Shown one piece after another: positions 26,862-39,100 of a stretch of DNA of 64,000 nt. Made by a program: the position numbers and the translations under genes. The stretch lies in the NCBI RefSeq assembly GCF_050948175.1, contig NC_135195.1:11870001-11934000 (forward strand), written 5' to 3'. The notes below the pieces were generated by a model. That model saw only the letters and a list, made by a program, of their open reading frames with translations. It made no database searches and was not told the DNA's origin. This stretch comes from Xylocopa sonorina. Lineage: Eukaryota; Arthropoda; Insecta; Hymenoptera; Apidae. How positions within the stretch are numbered: position 1 is the first letter of the stretch; each line of letters opens with the position of its first letter.

Positions 26862-26870
26862 TATAAAAAG
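26862..26870 (+). promoter_or_regulatory. TATA-like box in a CpG-rich block (candidate intronic promoter)
   Basis: TATAAAAAG occurs in a CpG-dense stretch (about 26.76-27.2 kb) that stands out from its AT-richer surroundings. It is followed by GTAAGTTC at 26880 and, further on, GTAAGTTCC at 27181, both good 5' splice-site matches on the plus strand. The arrangement resembles the promoter and first exon of a transcript running opposite to the Tmtc1-like gene, such as a long noncoding RNA. No coding sequence follows that I can identify. Such motifs occur by chance, so this is weak. Confidence 0.2.
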
Positions 26871-27676
26871 ATTCCCGCGGTAAGTTCGCGGCCTGGTGCA
26901 TCGCGAGCGGTTGCCATTTTCACGGTTAAGGATCGATACGTAAACGGCGAGGGAGAGAGCGCGCGTCCGCGAGGCCGAGCGCAGCCAGCCAGTCAGCCTG
27001 TATTATGGTAGCCGGTGCCAGGGCGTCGTTTCGGGGTCACGAGTAAATTAGTTTAGTTTATAATTTCCACACACAGGCCGGGCGCTCATGAGAATGAATG
27101 AGCGGCCGTTTCGGCGTCAGACCGGCGTCGTCCCGACGCTAACCAACGAACGCCCTGGCTAACGTATGTGTGCGCAGCTGGTAAGTTCCGCGGAGTTATG
27201 GGTGTATTATGCCTCTGACACGCTACCTTATTAGGTTACTGGCAAACCTGAACGCAGGCACAGGGCCAACCGGTATGGAGGGTTTTAACAAGGTGAATAA
27301 GGGGAGGGAGAGAATCGTTACGGTTTTTCGCTCGCAGACTTTGCTGGATCCTTCTAGCACATCGAGCGGATTGCAGCTTTTAACGTTGCGTCGCGTGAGG
27401 GTCGAAGATTGCTATGAGTACACAGTATGTGAAGTGTAATTGTTACAGTCTTTTTGGATATATAAGAAGAAAACGGTATTGAACTGGAGAGACTCAAGTA
27501 ATCGCTGGTTATTTATGTTCCGTTTCTGACATTTTTGCACCCTCTTTGCATCGCTGGGTAATATACAACGGAAAGATGCTTGTTTTTTTTAAATTGTGCA
27601 ACAAACAATGAACGCCAGGCCAGAGCTAGTGTCTCGTGTTAAATAAATGATCGTTTCCACGTGAAACTTCACTCAC

Positions 27677-27750
27677 CCGTGGTAAGCGAGGAACGATAAC
27701 AAAAAGAAGATGCAGGCAAGCACGTCTGCTCGTCCCACGATGCCAGTCAC
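27677..27750 (-). CDS. Tmtc1: Tmtc1-like exon B: VTGIVGRADVLAC motif
   Basis: This 74 bp exon encodes 24 codons plus two bases (residues 60-83), reading VTGIVGRADVLACIFFLLSF and then LAYH. It continues HPVHTEA from exon A without a gap: TEA|VTGIVGRADV is a near-invariant TMTC block, with GRAD following the HTEAV loop. The second half, about residues 69-82, is a membrane helix. The acceptor is TCGTGTTTCAG, ending at 27751, and the donor is GTGAGTGA from 27676. It enters in phase 0 and leaves in phase 2; the split codon GG|A gives Gly84. The exon is separated from exon A by a 19,631 bp intron. It has no ATG and is far shorter than 60 codons, so it is recognisable only by homology and splice signals. 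Confidence 0.92.
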
Positions 27751-30700
27751 CTGAAACACGAGATAAATATCTGAACATCCATAGGCGAATACGATACATA
27801 TGCTTATACACGTACACTCATATAAGACTAGTAAATACTATCGTTTCATCTAAATCTAGATCAAAGGAGGCGATATCTCAAGTCGTTTCAATCGAATAAA
27901 AAAAGGGAGCTTTCCCATCGCTTAAGTAAAAAAGCTTCCGCAAATCCCGCGTTGCGGTTCCATTGAAGGAAACATCCCCATTAACAGGTCTTCGAGTCGT
28001 TCCGCCGCCTCTCGCGGATGACATCAACGAAGATACAAACCAAGCCGCGAAAGCTCGATCAGCTTAACGAGAGAGGGATTGCAGCGAAAGGACGAAACGG
28101 CTCGTCCCTGACACGGTCGACGGTGAACTGCACAATGGCCGGCCGAGCCACCGCGAAGATCCTTTCACCGTGGCGGTAAACTGGAATTGGATTTAGCGGT
28201 GTAAAACGAGAAAGCCGCGGCAGAAAGCGACGATGAAAGCCAACGAGGAAGATACCTTTCTGGGGGACAGGCAACGACGAACACGGGCCACACGAGTCAA
28301 AGGAGGAGCCGGATCGAAGGAGAAGAGGGTCCGCTCGAATTATTGACAACCCGCCGCCAGTGAATAACCGAGCTCGTTCGAGGATCACCGGCGATTTCGT
28401 TGCGCAAAAATTCTGGAAGATCGACCGTGGACTCGTGCGCGTTACCCAGCCACCGACACCGTCCATTCTTTCCCAGGATCCTTCCGCGTCCCTCCCCCAT
28501 TTTCATTTCCGTTCGTTCTCGCGGATCAGCCGCATCGTCGGAAATTTACGAACGCCGTTCGTTAGGGTGGATGGTTCTGTCGACCGAAACGAATTCACTC
28601 TCTGGGATCCGTGACGGGAATACCGATAACGATCGAAACGAGGAATTGAAGGTTTCTTTCGAGCTACTTAAACTTCCATCGAGATATGTTCATTTCGCGG
28701 CGGAAGGTCTGCAACCCCCTTGGAATGTCGGCTGAAGTTCCTGGGATCTTCGAATTAACATTTGCGTTACGTTCGGATGCAGTCCGCGCGCACTCGCAGT
28801 CTTATTATTGTTCCGCGTTAATTCGCAGCCCCGCGGCAACTAATATCGCATTTCCGGCGTTGTTTCGAGGCGGTGATTTACAATTTCAATACGATTAATC
28901 AATAGTCGCGAGGCAACTTCGTTACAATCGCAGTGGCCTGCTTACGTTCGCGGTAGCGGTGTTGGTACGCTTGTTGTCGGCGCTGAATGTTAAGTTGCTT
29001 GTCACGAGTGTTGCGAACTGTTAGGGAATACGGTAGGTGAGTGACACGAGCTAAATTGAACGAGTTTGTAATATTACGAGGTAAGAGAAAGGTGGGGGTG
29101 GGAACAGAGAGGCCTCGATCACAGCGAAGGACTGGAAACTGTGCAGTTTACACAGAATTAATTAGCGGTACAAGGCTCACTCACTATATCGCGAGTGTCC
29201 AACTTAGATTTCGTTTCTACGAAATAGATTTACTTTTAAGTTTTTATCCTTTGATAGCTGTAATTGTAAAAAAAGTGTACGAGATCGTAGGAATTAGTGT
29301 GGAATTTCTGTTTCTTCGTACGTATCGCACCGCGTTGACGGGCGAGGCATTTAATTGCATTTAATTCCGAGCGGCGGACGGGAAAAACGTGGGAGCGTAA
29401 AGCGTCGCGACGCGACGCGTCGCATCTTTCCATTTGGCTACATTAATTCCTCATCGACGCGTGACACCGTGATTAACAACGATCGTGCACGGCTATGCAT
29501 ACCCGGCGCGTTCGAAAAATGATTAACGTTTGTCTGGGAAATTTCGAAGTTTCCCCGATGCCATTAAATTCTCATCATTATTAACTGGGCCCCGCGCACG
29601 GCAATAAATTACATCAACGTTAATGAAGCATCGCTGCACACGCCGATCCGCTAATTTCGCGCGTTTTATAGATGGTTCAAGGATGCACGGGAGCAAAACC
29701 CCCTACCTCTGTACAGTTGCTGATGTTATTATTAAATTTCGACTGTAATTAGAGACGTGATGGACGTTGATGAATATGACTTTCAGCGTGGAATGCGATG
29801 AATCATCTCCGCTACCGCGATCGGAGGTAAGAGGATAAAGGCAATCGAAGGTGTTGACCTTTTTTCCCCGTTCGAGAAAGAATGACTCGATGAAGTTGTA
29901 AATTTGATGGGATCGATGAATATTCAATGGATCTCTGAATCCGATTGAAACGATACAAGAGTGATATTCCAGGGGATCGTGCCTTGTACATATTGTACCA
30001 AGCGACCAATTGACCCTAAATCCAGCTATTGTTAGCACCGATCATCCTTATCTCGAACCCCTCGCAGCGATACGATGTTATGAGTTACAACAGTAACTCG
30101 AGGCACGGGATTCGTCGCAGGTAAATGGACCGAAGCGGAATCAGTGCAAGATAAACAACAAGTTGACATTTTCCGTGGATCCCTGTCCTTCGTCCTCTTA
30201 TCTACTCCATCCGCTTAACGGGTGGTGGGGGTCCAAGAGAGATCTCACCCCTGGAACAATACTCCGTCAACGTCGAGGGGGTTCAGAGAAAGGAGACGAA
30301 AGTGGCCTCGTCCAGGACCAGGGTGCTATCAACGAAGGGTCTACTTAAGATAACGAAGATTACTTTTAGCCACTTTGCGATAGATTCTTTCGCGCGCCTT
30401 CAATGCCCCTCGGATTTATCACCACGGACAATGGACAATTTCGAAAGAAATAGCAAACGACGATTATCCTTAATGGCGACTACGTTTCACCTTGGTGCGA
30501 AAGGGAGACCAAGCAAGCTTTAGACCTTCTGTAATTCTTCAGTGTAGCTTGAATACAAAAGCTGAAATATGGATCACACGAGTTACAAAACTCTCTCAGC
30601 ATTCGATCGATAATCTTCCCTAACCCCTGAAGACGTCTCTCGTGAAATCTGTTCAAGTTCGTACCTTATACGGGGTAAACATGAAAATCGCGCGACGTGG

Positions 30701-30998
30701 CGCCTCGCGACACTTAATGAATCCTCGAGTAGTGGAAGATCGGTGATTCCTCGAGGAGTGGACACGCTGAAGTAGGCGACGCCGAGAGGATACGGCGGTT
30801 GGTATACGTTCGTTCGACTCGGACGCCAGTTTGCTCCAGTTTGTACTTAGCCCAACTCCATTACCATCTCACTCGTTCAAGAGTTCTAATTGATTATATG
30901 AGGCGGTAGTTCCGCAGGAGTTCGCTCGTTACACGGAGGCGGCTCGTCCTCCCCTTCTTGCGCCACCCTTACCCTCACCCTCGCGCCTCCTGGCCGCT

Positions 30999-31006
30999 CT
31001 TTTATA
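30999..31006 (-). promoter_or_regulatory. TATA-like box in a GC-rich block, same strand as the gene
   Basis: TATAAAAG reads on the minus strand, preceded by GGGGCGCG and followed by a G-rich run (GGGTGAGGGTAAGGG, about 30967-30982). It lies 3.2 kb upstream of exon B. If used, it could start a transcript with an alternative first exon joined to exon B, lacking the N-terminal membrane helices. No suitable first coding exon is evident, and the call rests on motif composition only. Confidence 0.15.
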
Positions 31007-31964
31007 ACGCGCCCCGTTCCTTTCACTTTTCCGCGTCTTCTTCCACCCTGGCAGACGCGCGTAATTAGCGAGTGGACTTCGCGGGCCTGGACTCGTCGAA
31101 ACGACCGCCTCCTTTGATTCACTTCCGCTCTGGCATGTAAACGCGTTTACCCCTTTGAACGTTCGAACGCGTCGCGAGCTACGAAGAATCCGTTTCGTCG
31201 TTAACTTCCCGTGGTTGTCGTCGATCTCCTCGATTACGCAAAGATGCGTCTCGCGCTAAGTTCCAGTCGAAATCTCTCCCAAAGAACAATGTCGACGACG
31301 TAGTATGTGCATGAACCGTGTGTAAAAATTTCAACATCCTACTTTCAGATCTCAAATCTCTGTTTGCAAAATTAATCGTTCGACCAGTTACAAAATCGGT
31401 GCGCATTAAAGAACGCTTTAAATACCTATTAATATCGCGTTCGCGTAGACACGTGTTAATCTATAACGCGCAGTGTATACATTGGTTATAGGTGGTAGCG
31501 GATGCTCAACTGTGGTTACCCATGTAATATCAATACGTCCGCAAATTAATTAAATCGGCCATACTATGCGCCAGTCCGCGTTAATAATTTACGATATTAA
31601 GGGATACCATAACGCACGGGACGACATAACGCAACATAACAAAACGTAACGATAAATACGGTTGTTTAGTGTAGAGCGCGATGTTTGATTTAATTCCGAT
31701 AGTTTCTCGTGTCCCCGTACAATTTCGATAGGAATTCATTATAACGCGTTAGTCAGCGGAAAACGCGTTCAGCGTTAATTGCAGTTAACCCAGTGTTGGC
31801 TGGTGAACGCGTGATCCTTGCGCGATCCTCTCCGATCTCCAGCGGGACGGATAAACCAGTCGTCTCGTAGCGTCCTCCCGGAATTGAACGCCTGTTCCGG
31901 GACCCTGGACTCTCTTTCGTCGTCGGTATACACCGATACGGTAACGACGTCGTAACCGCGGAAC

Positions 31965-31988
31965 GGCAGACCTGGCACCAGGTCTGCC
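31965..31988. repeat. Near-perfect inverted repeat, 11 bp arms
   Basis: GGCAGACCTGG and its exact reverse complement CCAGGTCTGCC are separated by only two bases (CA). It lies in the 19.6 kb intron. Such a compact palindrome could be a dimeric DNA-binding site; no known factor is assigned. Confidence 0.85.
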
Positions 31989-34900
31989 TCTCTGCCTACC
32001 CATAAATGAGACACGTCCCGCGCTGGGAGGTATTAACGTAAGGTGTACGGGTATCAAGAGAGATATCTTAGCCGAACAGACGCGTACAGACGCGATTACC
32101 TTATCACGGGACACGAGCATTAATAACGAACCGTTATTCCGGCGACGAAAGGAAAAGGGAACCGGTTTTAACGGCATCGAGGAAGAGCCTCCTCAGGCTT
32201 ACACGCGCGGGGGCGTATCATCTGCAGTTTCAAGGAATTATACGACCCAAGCGGGTAGGTTTCGTATCTTTATCGAGCGAATAGATTATTTTTTATACCG
32301 ATAGCAGGCTATTATTCTGATACAGCTGATGGAGCTTCTTTTCGGGGTTGTAACCGGGGGAGAAGGTTGGAATGTGATACTCGAGTATTCTCTTATCGAT
32401 GCAGAGCGTTTAGTCGAGCAACAGATTATCCCTGGATAGTTTGGACGTGGTTGCGTTTTCAGTGGTCTTCGTCTATTATCGCGTGTACATATTTGATGCG
32501 TACAATGGAGAGATTTACGACGCGGGAAAGTGGATAGACCAGAATAGAATTTGTGGAATTCAAGGTTCCTGATTTTCAATGGCCGCCGAGAATGCAAACC
32601 CGTGATATACGCGGTAGACGTTAAATGGACTTGAACCGAAGGATTAACGATCGCCCACCCGCAATTGAGAACGTATGCGGTGTTTTCGGGTTGAAACTCT
32701 AATACGTGCCGCAAATCAAGTATCCGGATATACGATTATCGCATCAGCGATTTTGGTTCTACTTGCGGCTTCGCGGAATTGTAAGAATATTAAATTTCTG
32801 CAAAATATGATTCAGATAGGGAAAAGAACGCTCGTGGTACGGGTCGTTCGAGTGCCAACCTTAAAAATTCGCAGTTCAAGCAACGTTGACCGAAATTTTA
32901 AACGTCTATTCTCGAGCCACAGATTTTTCAGGCGACATCGCTGAAAATTGCGCGCCCTCGAAGCCGCTCGACTCGCGGTTACGCATTGCGGCCGATCCAC
33001 CCCTTTAATATTACAGCGGTCTTTATAGAGCTCCATCTTTTTACAAGCTGCCAACTCCATTCCCTGACTGCATCCGCGGCAACGACGTCGTTACCTTCCC
33101 TCGAATTTCGCTGGCGAGAACGGCACCCGAAAAGACGAAGGGACGCCTGAGCGGGCCGTGGCCAATAATCCTTACTGCTACAACAGGCTTATTAAGGACG
33201 TTAAAGCGTTCATAACGCGGCGGTTTGGAACGTGACAATATCGCCCACTTTCGTACCCCGTTCCCGTGCCCATTCTACCCTACACCGTGACAACGAGGCT
33301 GTTAACCCCTTTCGAATTCCGCGACAGCAACCCTTGCCAACGGTGAAGACCAATGGGATGAACATTTTCGAGGAGAAAATTTCTGTCCTCCACGATCTTC
33401 TTGACCAGAAGAATTGAAGTTTTCGTTTCAAGCATCTTGTTACACTTTATTTTCAGACACTGAAATGTCTATCGAAATTCTAGAATTAATCTGCTTGCCA
33501 ATCTCGAAGGGACTAGAATAGAACATCTCGAACAGACTGACAAATACTTAACAGCAACAAGACGTTCACCTCACCCCAATTTCACCAAGATTATCCCTGG
33601 TAATGCGAGAGCTAACACGCGTTATTGCACAGTGTAATTTCGTACAGAATGCATTCGTCACGGCGGGAAATTCCTCGGCTGTCAGGTCCAGAGATGTCGT
33701 GACATCGGATCAAATCTCTCCGGCGGTATCAAATTCTCATCCAACTTTAACCACCGCAGACGTTTCGTTAGATGGCCGCGATCCTCGCCACCTCGAACCG
33801 TTCGCTGGCAAAGGGAGGAGCAAAGCGATCCCATTTTCGTGACGAGCATAAATCTTCCCGGGGAATATTATTATCGACAAAAATGCCAGGCTTTAAGAGG
33901 CATTACGCTATCCCAGCGATTCCACGCGGTGATGTCTGCTGACGTCGCCTGAAAATCGCTCGCCTCCCCCCCTCGAAATAGTAACCGGGAAACGATGCAT
34001 CGAGCGCCGCGACGCTGTCTCCTCGGTCTAATTGAATGGCCACTGTCGCGGCGCGACCGCGGATTCATAAAGTCGCTCGACCGTGCCCGCTCGATCGGCG
34101 AACCCCCGGGTCTTATCGTTTTCTAGCTCGACGCCGTAAAAACGATGAATCGGACGCCAAATTTTTAGAGCCCGCGAGCAGATTTGAAAGGCTATTTGTG
34201 GGGGACATAAACATGTCACCATTACTTTATGTACCACCCTATATCTAAGGCTGACGCGTTAGATAGGGACATCTATTTCGTTGCGGGAATCGACCATTTA
34301 TTTTTGCCGGACAACGAAATATGGCCGCCACTGCCGCGGTTCGAACGCTATTTTACCAAGTCGCTGATCATTGCCATTTAAATCAGCAACATTTTTCGCG
34401 ATCTACTGTCCCGTCTACTACCCCGTGTTCTTTATTCTGTCTCCAATTACCGTCGAGATTTCTCGTGGACCCCGTTAAAACGAGCCAGCGGATAGAAGAC
34501 TCGCGGTCGCGACGTGGATTTTATAGAACAAAACGTCAATGCGCCGGAATGTACACCAGGGTATCGGTCTGGCTGGCCATTCGCTGAGCGAACGTACCCG
34601 TACACCCCCGACAAAGGGATTTCCGCTCGATACGTAATTCTGTCGATACCTCTTCCGGCTGTAATAATGCCGGGCGACGAGATAGTAACCGGCGAGACGT
34701 TGTTTCGAAGCAATTTCTCCGGCGCACGTTCGACGATTTATAAGCTCGGATTTATAAGTTCCGCGGGGGGTTTATAGGTTCTGACGCTTGAACGGTTACG
34801 GTGATGGTAATTGCTGAGACATTGCGGCGGTGGATCTTGGCGACAGGGTTGATGACAGAGGGTTTATAGGCTCGGCTCTCGCGGGGGTAGAAAATCGTGG

Positions 34901-35592
34901 TAGCGGTGATGGTATCGGGAAATTCTACCAGGGGTGGGATATAAGGGGTGTTGGACAGAGAATACGAATTCTACATCGTGGACTACTCATTTTTCGAACT
35001 CTCACGAACGCATCTTCAAGGATTATTTATGAAAATATAAAGTATGTAAAATATCAACGCGAACAATTATAAAGAAGACTGTAGAAAAGAATGGTCCACA
35101 GGGACGTCGCGACGCGGTTCGAGAAAGGAAGGGAGAAGGGAAACGCAGCAGTCGATGCTGAAAAGAAGAACGCTGCGGCGACGGAACGGGGAGAGCGAGC
35201 GGCAGTGGCAAAGCTCTATCCCCGAGTGAAGTTGGCAAGCCTCTTTTCTTGCAACTTGCATAAAACCATTTTCCAACCCCAGTCAAGGCGGGGTTCTATG
35301 AAGTTTCCTTCCGCGGGCAGCTAATGCGCCGTTGCAGACACTCGCTGCTAAACTCTCGCCGTTTTAAGGCGGGCTGCCCGGCCAGTTCGTAGCGGTATCG
35401 AGAATACCTCGCGGAAAGTTTTCTACGTTTGAATCGAAGATAGAAGGCTGGAGTTTGGGAATGAGGATTGTCAGACGGAGATATCGGACTCGCGAACATG
35501 GTCCAGTGTTCAAGGTTAATGGAATCCTTTCGCGAACGTGAATCCTGAAATGATCTTCGCTCGAACACTTTTGCTTGCATGAATATTTCTAT

Positions 35593-35661
35593 TTTTCACA
35601 GTCGTGGAACTGCACTGACTGTGAAAAGATTGCCATGCACACGCTGTTTCAGCAGCGTGCA
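35593..35661. repeat. Two adjacent stem-loops
   Basis: The first has perfect 11 bp arms TTTTCACAGTC (35593-35603) and GACTGTGAAAA (35617-35627) around a 13-base loop. The second, 35636-35661, pairs TGCAC-ACGCTG with CAGCGTGCA with a two-base bulge. A third palindrome, GTGTTAACAC, follows at about 35701. Confidence 0.75.
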
Positions 35662-36156
35662 ATTTTTGTGAAGCGTACAACTCAGAGGTTGGTAGCACAA
35701 GTGTTAACACGTGAAGGTGTTAAAATTAGAAAGAAAATACTTTTCCAAGCATTCATATAAAAATATTTGAATCCAACTAAATTCTTGTTTGACATCGTTA
35801 CGCAAAATTCCCTTAATATCGTTAGATTATCGATCGATGCACAGTGCCGCAGAATTTCGTACGCTCTACCACCGTTCACCCAGCCGAAACGACAAAATAT
35901 CGCCGACATCAACGCTCGCATAAATCAACCGTTCTCATATCCAACAAGTCGAGAAATAAATTACGGGGCGATTAATTAAAATAGTCACACGCCGGATAGT
36001 AGCTATCAGTTCACGGCGCGGTTAATTAATGACCCCAATTAGTAGCCTGTTGAGCATAGACCGCTCAAACGTGTACCCGGAGATGGCTAATCTTAATCGT
36101 CACCGGGCTGAATCAATTTCCTATGACCCGCGAGTGTAAATTGCGCGCTTACGCAA

Positions 36157-36172
36157 AACTTGCCGGCAAGTT
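36157..36172. repeat. Perfect 16 bp palindrome
   Basis: AACTTGCCGGCAAGTT is its own reverse complement. It lies next to an AT-rich TTAATTAATGA block at 36.0 kb in the large intron. Confidence 0.85.
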
Positions 36173-39100
36173 CGCCGGCCGTGTCGTGTACAGAGTGCCG
36201 TGGCGTATGTTATCGAGCAGAAATTGTTATCTACGTCCCAGAATACCTCGGCAACAACTCACCCATTTACATACCGACGTGATAGCGGTTGAGTTATGCC
36301 GACTAATGCACTTGTCGACTAATGCCCTCAACTTGCTCTAGATAGTCCTGAGCGGGGCTCCTTGACCTCGACTCCTATCGGTTCCTTCCGGGATACGGCG
36401 AATTTCAACCCTACTCCGAGCTTCGATCGAACCTGCGAGCGGCAGAGGTGAATCGTTACGCTTCGTTGCCTATTTCGCTTAAATACCTTAGCGCGATTTT
36501 ATTAACATTTTTCGCACGACAATTACATTCTTCTATTCTGAAAAATAAGAGACGAACGCTAAGTGTCTCTTCTAATGATCGTTCGTTTTTCAGTTTCGAA
36601 TGGGTTTGAAACGCGGTTTGGAAGGGGTTGAAGATGACGTCGAACGAAACGGGGGTAAAAGAACGATAACGGGCCCGCATTGTAACCTTATGGGATCGCT
36701 TTTGATAGTTTCCGCCGAAATTGAACCCTTCCATTTCGTCCATCGAACACGGAGATCGGTTCGCGCGATTGAGACCGCCGGTTCCTCGAATGGTATTACC
36801 CTTGCGGTGCGCGAGATTTAGATCGCTCGAATCGCGCATTTGGGAGACCTTCCCCGCTTCCGTTCCGCGGAACGGATCGCTCTTTTATTTCGTGATTAAG
36901 TGCATAGGAAATGACCACGCTCGTGGAATTGAAAGTTTACTCGCGCAAAACGCGGAACCCGGGTCGGAAGCAAACATCGAGTGTTTCTTTGACGCAACCG
37001 CGGTTCCGGAAGGAGCCCTGCGGGAGGCTGCGTTTTCCATCGAGAGAACTCGAGCCCACCATTTTCTCGCAGGAAATAGTACTTTACATAAGATACGACA
37101 ATATGATATCTTATTTCGTTCAGCTACAATTATCTTATTCTTCTTGACTCTCTCTCTCTCTGTACGACTTGGTCTGTCCCCTCGAAAGTCCTAAAAATTC
37201 CATCCGTCTGGCTAAGCAAATAAAATTCTAATACCCGGTATCGCTTCTCTCACTTCAGCACACTTTAGTCGTATACGAAACACTTTAAGCACGAAAGCGT
37301 TTCGTTCGCAAGTTCCACAGTAACCATTAGGATCCATAAAACCTCAACATCCGCTTGAGCGCCTCAAGAACCGTTGCCAATAAAACGTCGTATTAACAAC
37401 TACCAAACGAAACTCTTTCCACGAACACGTTTCAATTTGTCTCATTTGCAAACCAGGCAATCTTGCCAAGAAGAAGCGTCCCGTCTAACGGGAGATCGCG
37501 AAATCACGCGTTAACTCGAATGTTCGCCCGAAAACGACTGGGATCCGTGGAAACCGACCTTAAAACCCGGTCGTTTGGGCAAACCGCGCATTTGCCCAAA
37601 GTGTCGTCTCGAATGAGTCAGTGATCGTAGAGAAAGTACATTTTTCCGTCGTTTCCCGCCGCAAAATGCGAGCGTAGGTTCATGGTCATCTTCCAACCGC
37701 GTGAATTCCACTCTCTCCGTCGATGAGGTATTACAGAACGCTCGTGGAACGACGAAGAAACGATGGATACACGCGGAGGCGGAAAATCGAGAGGCTGAGA
37801 TGGAACCTCGTCTCTCTGATCCTTGCAGTTATGAATCGCGCAATCAAGGCTGCAACGGAGGATTTCAGACAGCTGATGCCAGCTACTGGTGCTCTTCCGG
37901 TTGTTGTTAAAAGCGCTCGCCGGGGTTCGGAACTTTTGTCGCGGAGGGTGGGTCGATGAGCGGGCAGGGGTTGCTCGGCTACGTTTCCGCGCGAGCGAGC
38001 CAAGTAATTTCGACAATTACCTTCCTAAAACGCCTCTGAATGCTAACGAAAATGGTTACCAGAATAAATACTTCTCTTTGACTCGCTGCTTGGTAATTCG
38101 ACCGTTCTGTTACGGAACCACGATTACTTTGTAACGTTTCGTTGCTCTCTACTTTTCCTTCTTTCCACCGTAACGTTTCGAACATCGTTCCCAGGATGCT
38201 TCGCGGAACTTCAATAATTCAAGTAATTCGTTGTTTGTACAACGGTTTTGGTTCTCGACTAGAATTTTATAGCGGACGATACAGAACGGAGATTGAACGA
38301 TAAAAAGGAGCGCGTAAAGGGCAGAAGGTTGCCGATTGTGAATCTCGAATCTGAAGAAGGCAAGTCTGTTTAAACAGCCGCTCGTCTCTCCAGCGGCTGC
38401 TTTACCCGTGGAAATTCCTTTTGGGAACCGGGCTACATATTTCGTCCGGTGTCCCGATGTCAATTGAAAGGTAGGAACGGCGTCGCGACGGCGAAAAGAA
38501 GAAAGTTTTGTCCAGGCGAAACGAGGTTACTTCTTCCGCTTTGAATCGTCGTGGCGCGCACGAATCGTGCACGGATTACGGTCTCGAATTCCGGCGACAT
38601 GAATATTTCACCGCGAGATTCCGCGGGCTCGCGGCGCTCGCTGAAAGAGGCGAAGGCGAATTTTTTTCCCGGCGACAAGGAAATGCTTCTCGATCAATTA
38701 TGCATGTATCCACAGAGACGCGCGTCACGTAAATACGCACGCCAAGGCAAATTATCGTCGACCGAGTTAAACCAGAGAAGACGCGATGGTCGCGAGTGCC
38801 TGTGAGCGCGGTTCTATTTCGCGATTGAATGAAAAATTCAAGGTTTTTGCCCGAATGCCGTCTAGTGACGTCGATTTTTACGCAAACAATTTTATTTCAT
38901 AAATTCCGACCTACATCGAGTGTTGAAATAATTTCGTCGGGAGATTTCTTCGCGTGAAAGCGATGGAAAAACAAATAAACATATAAATTCCTTGAATATA
39001 TACATTTCTATCTTGATAATCACGTTGTAACGACTTACAGAAAACATCGACCATAAGAAATTCCCAATAAAACTTTCGACTGTGCACAATTTCTGTCATC

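Larger units (their letters stand above)
20900..27676 (-). other. Intron between Tmtc1-like exons B and C (6.8 kb, phase 2)
   Basis: The donor GTGAGTGA is at 27676 and the acceptor CATGTTCCAG ends at 20900. It holds an imperfect hairpin at 22858-22901, a purine-rich low-complexity tract near 25.65 kb, an A14 run at 26149-26162, and a CpG-dense promoter-like block around 26.8-27.2 kb. No further coding exon was recognised. Confidence 0.8.
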
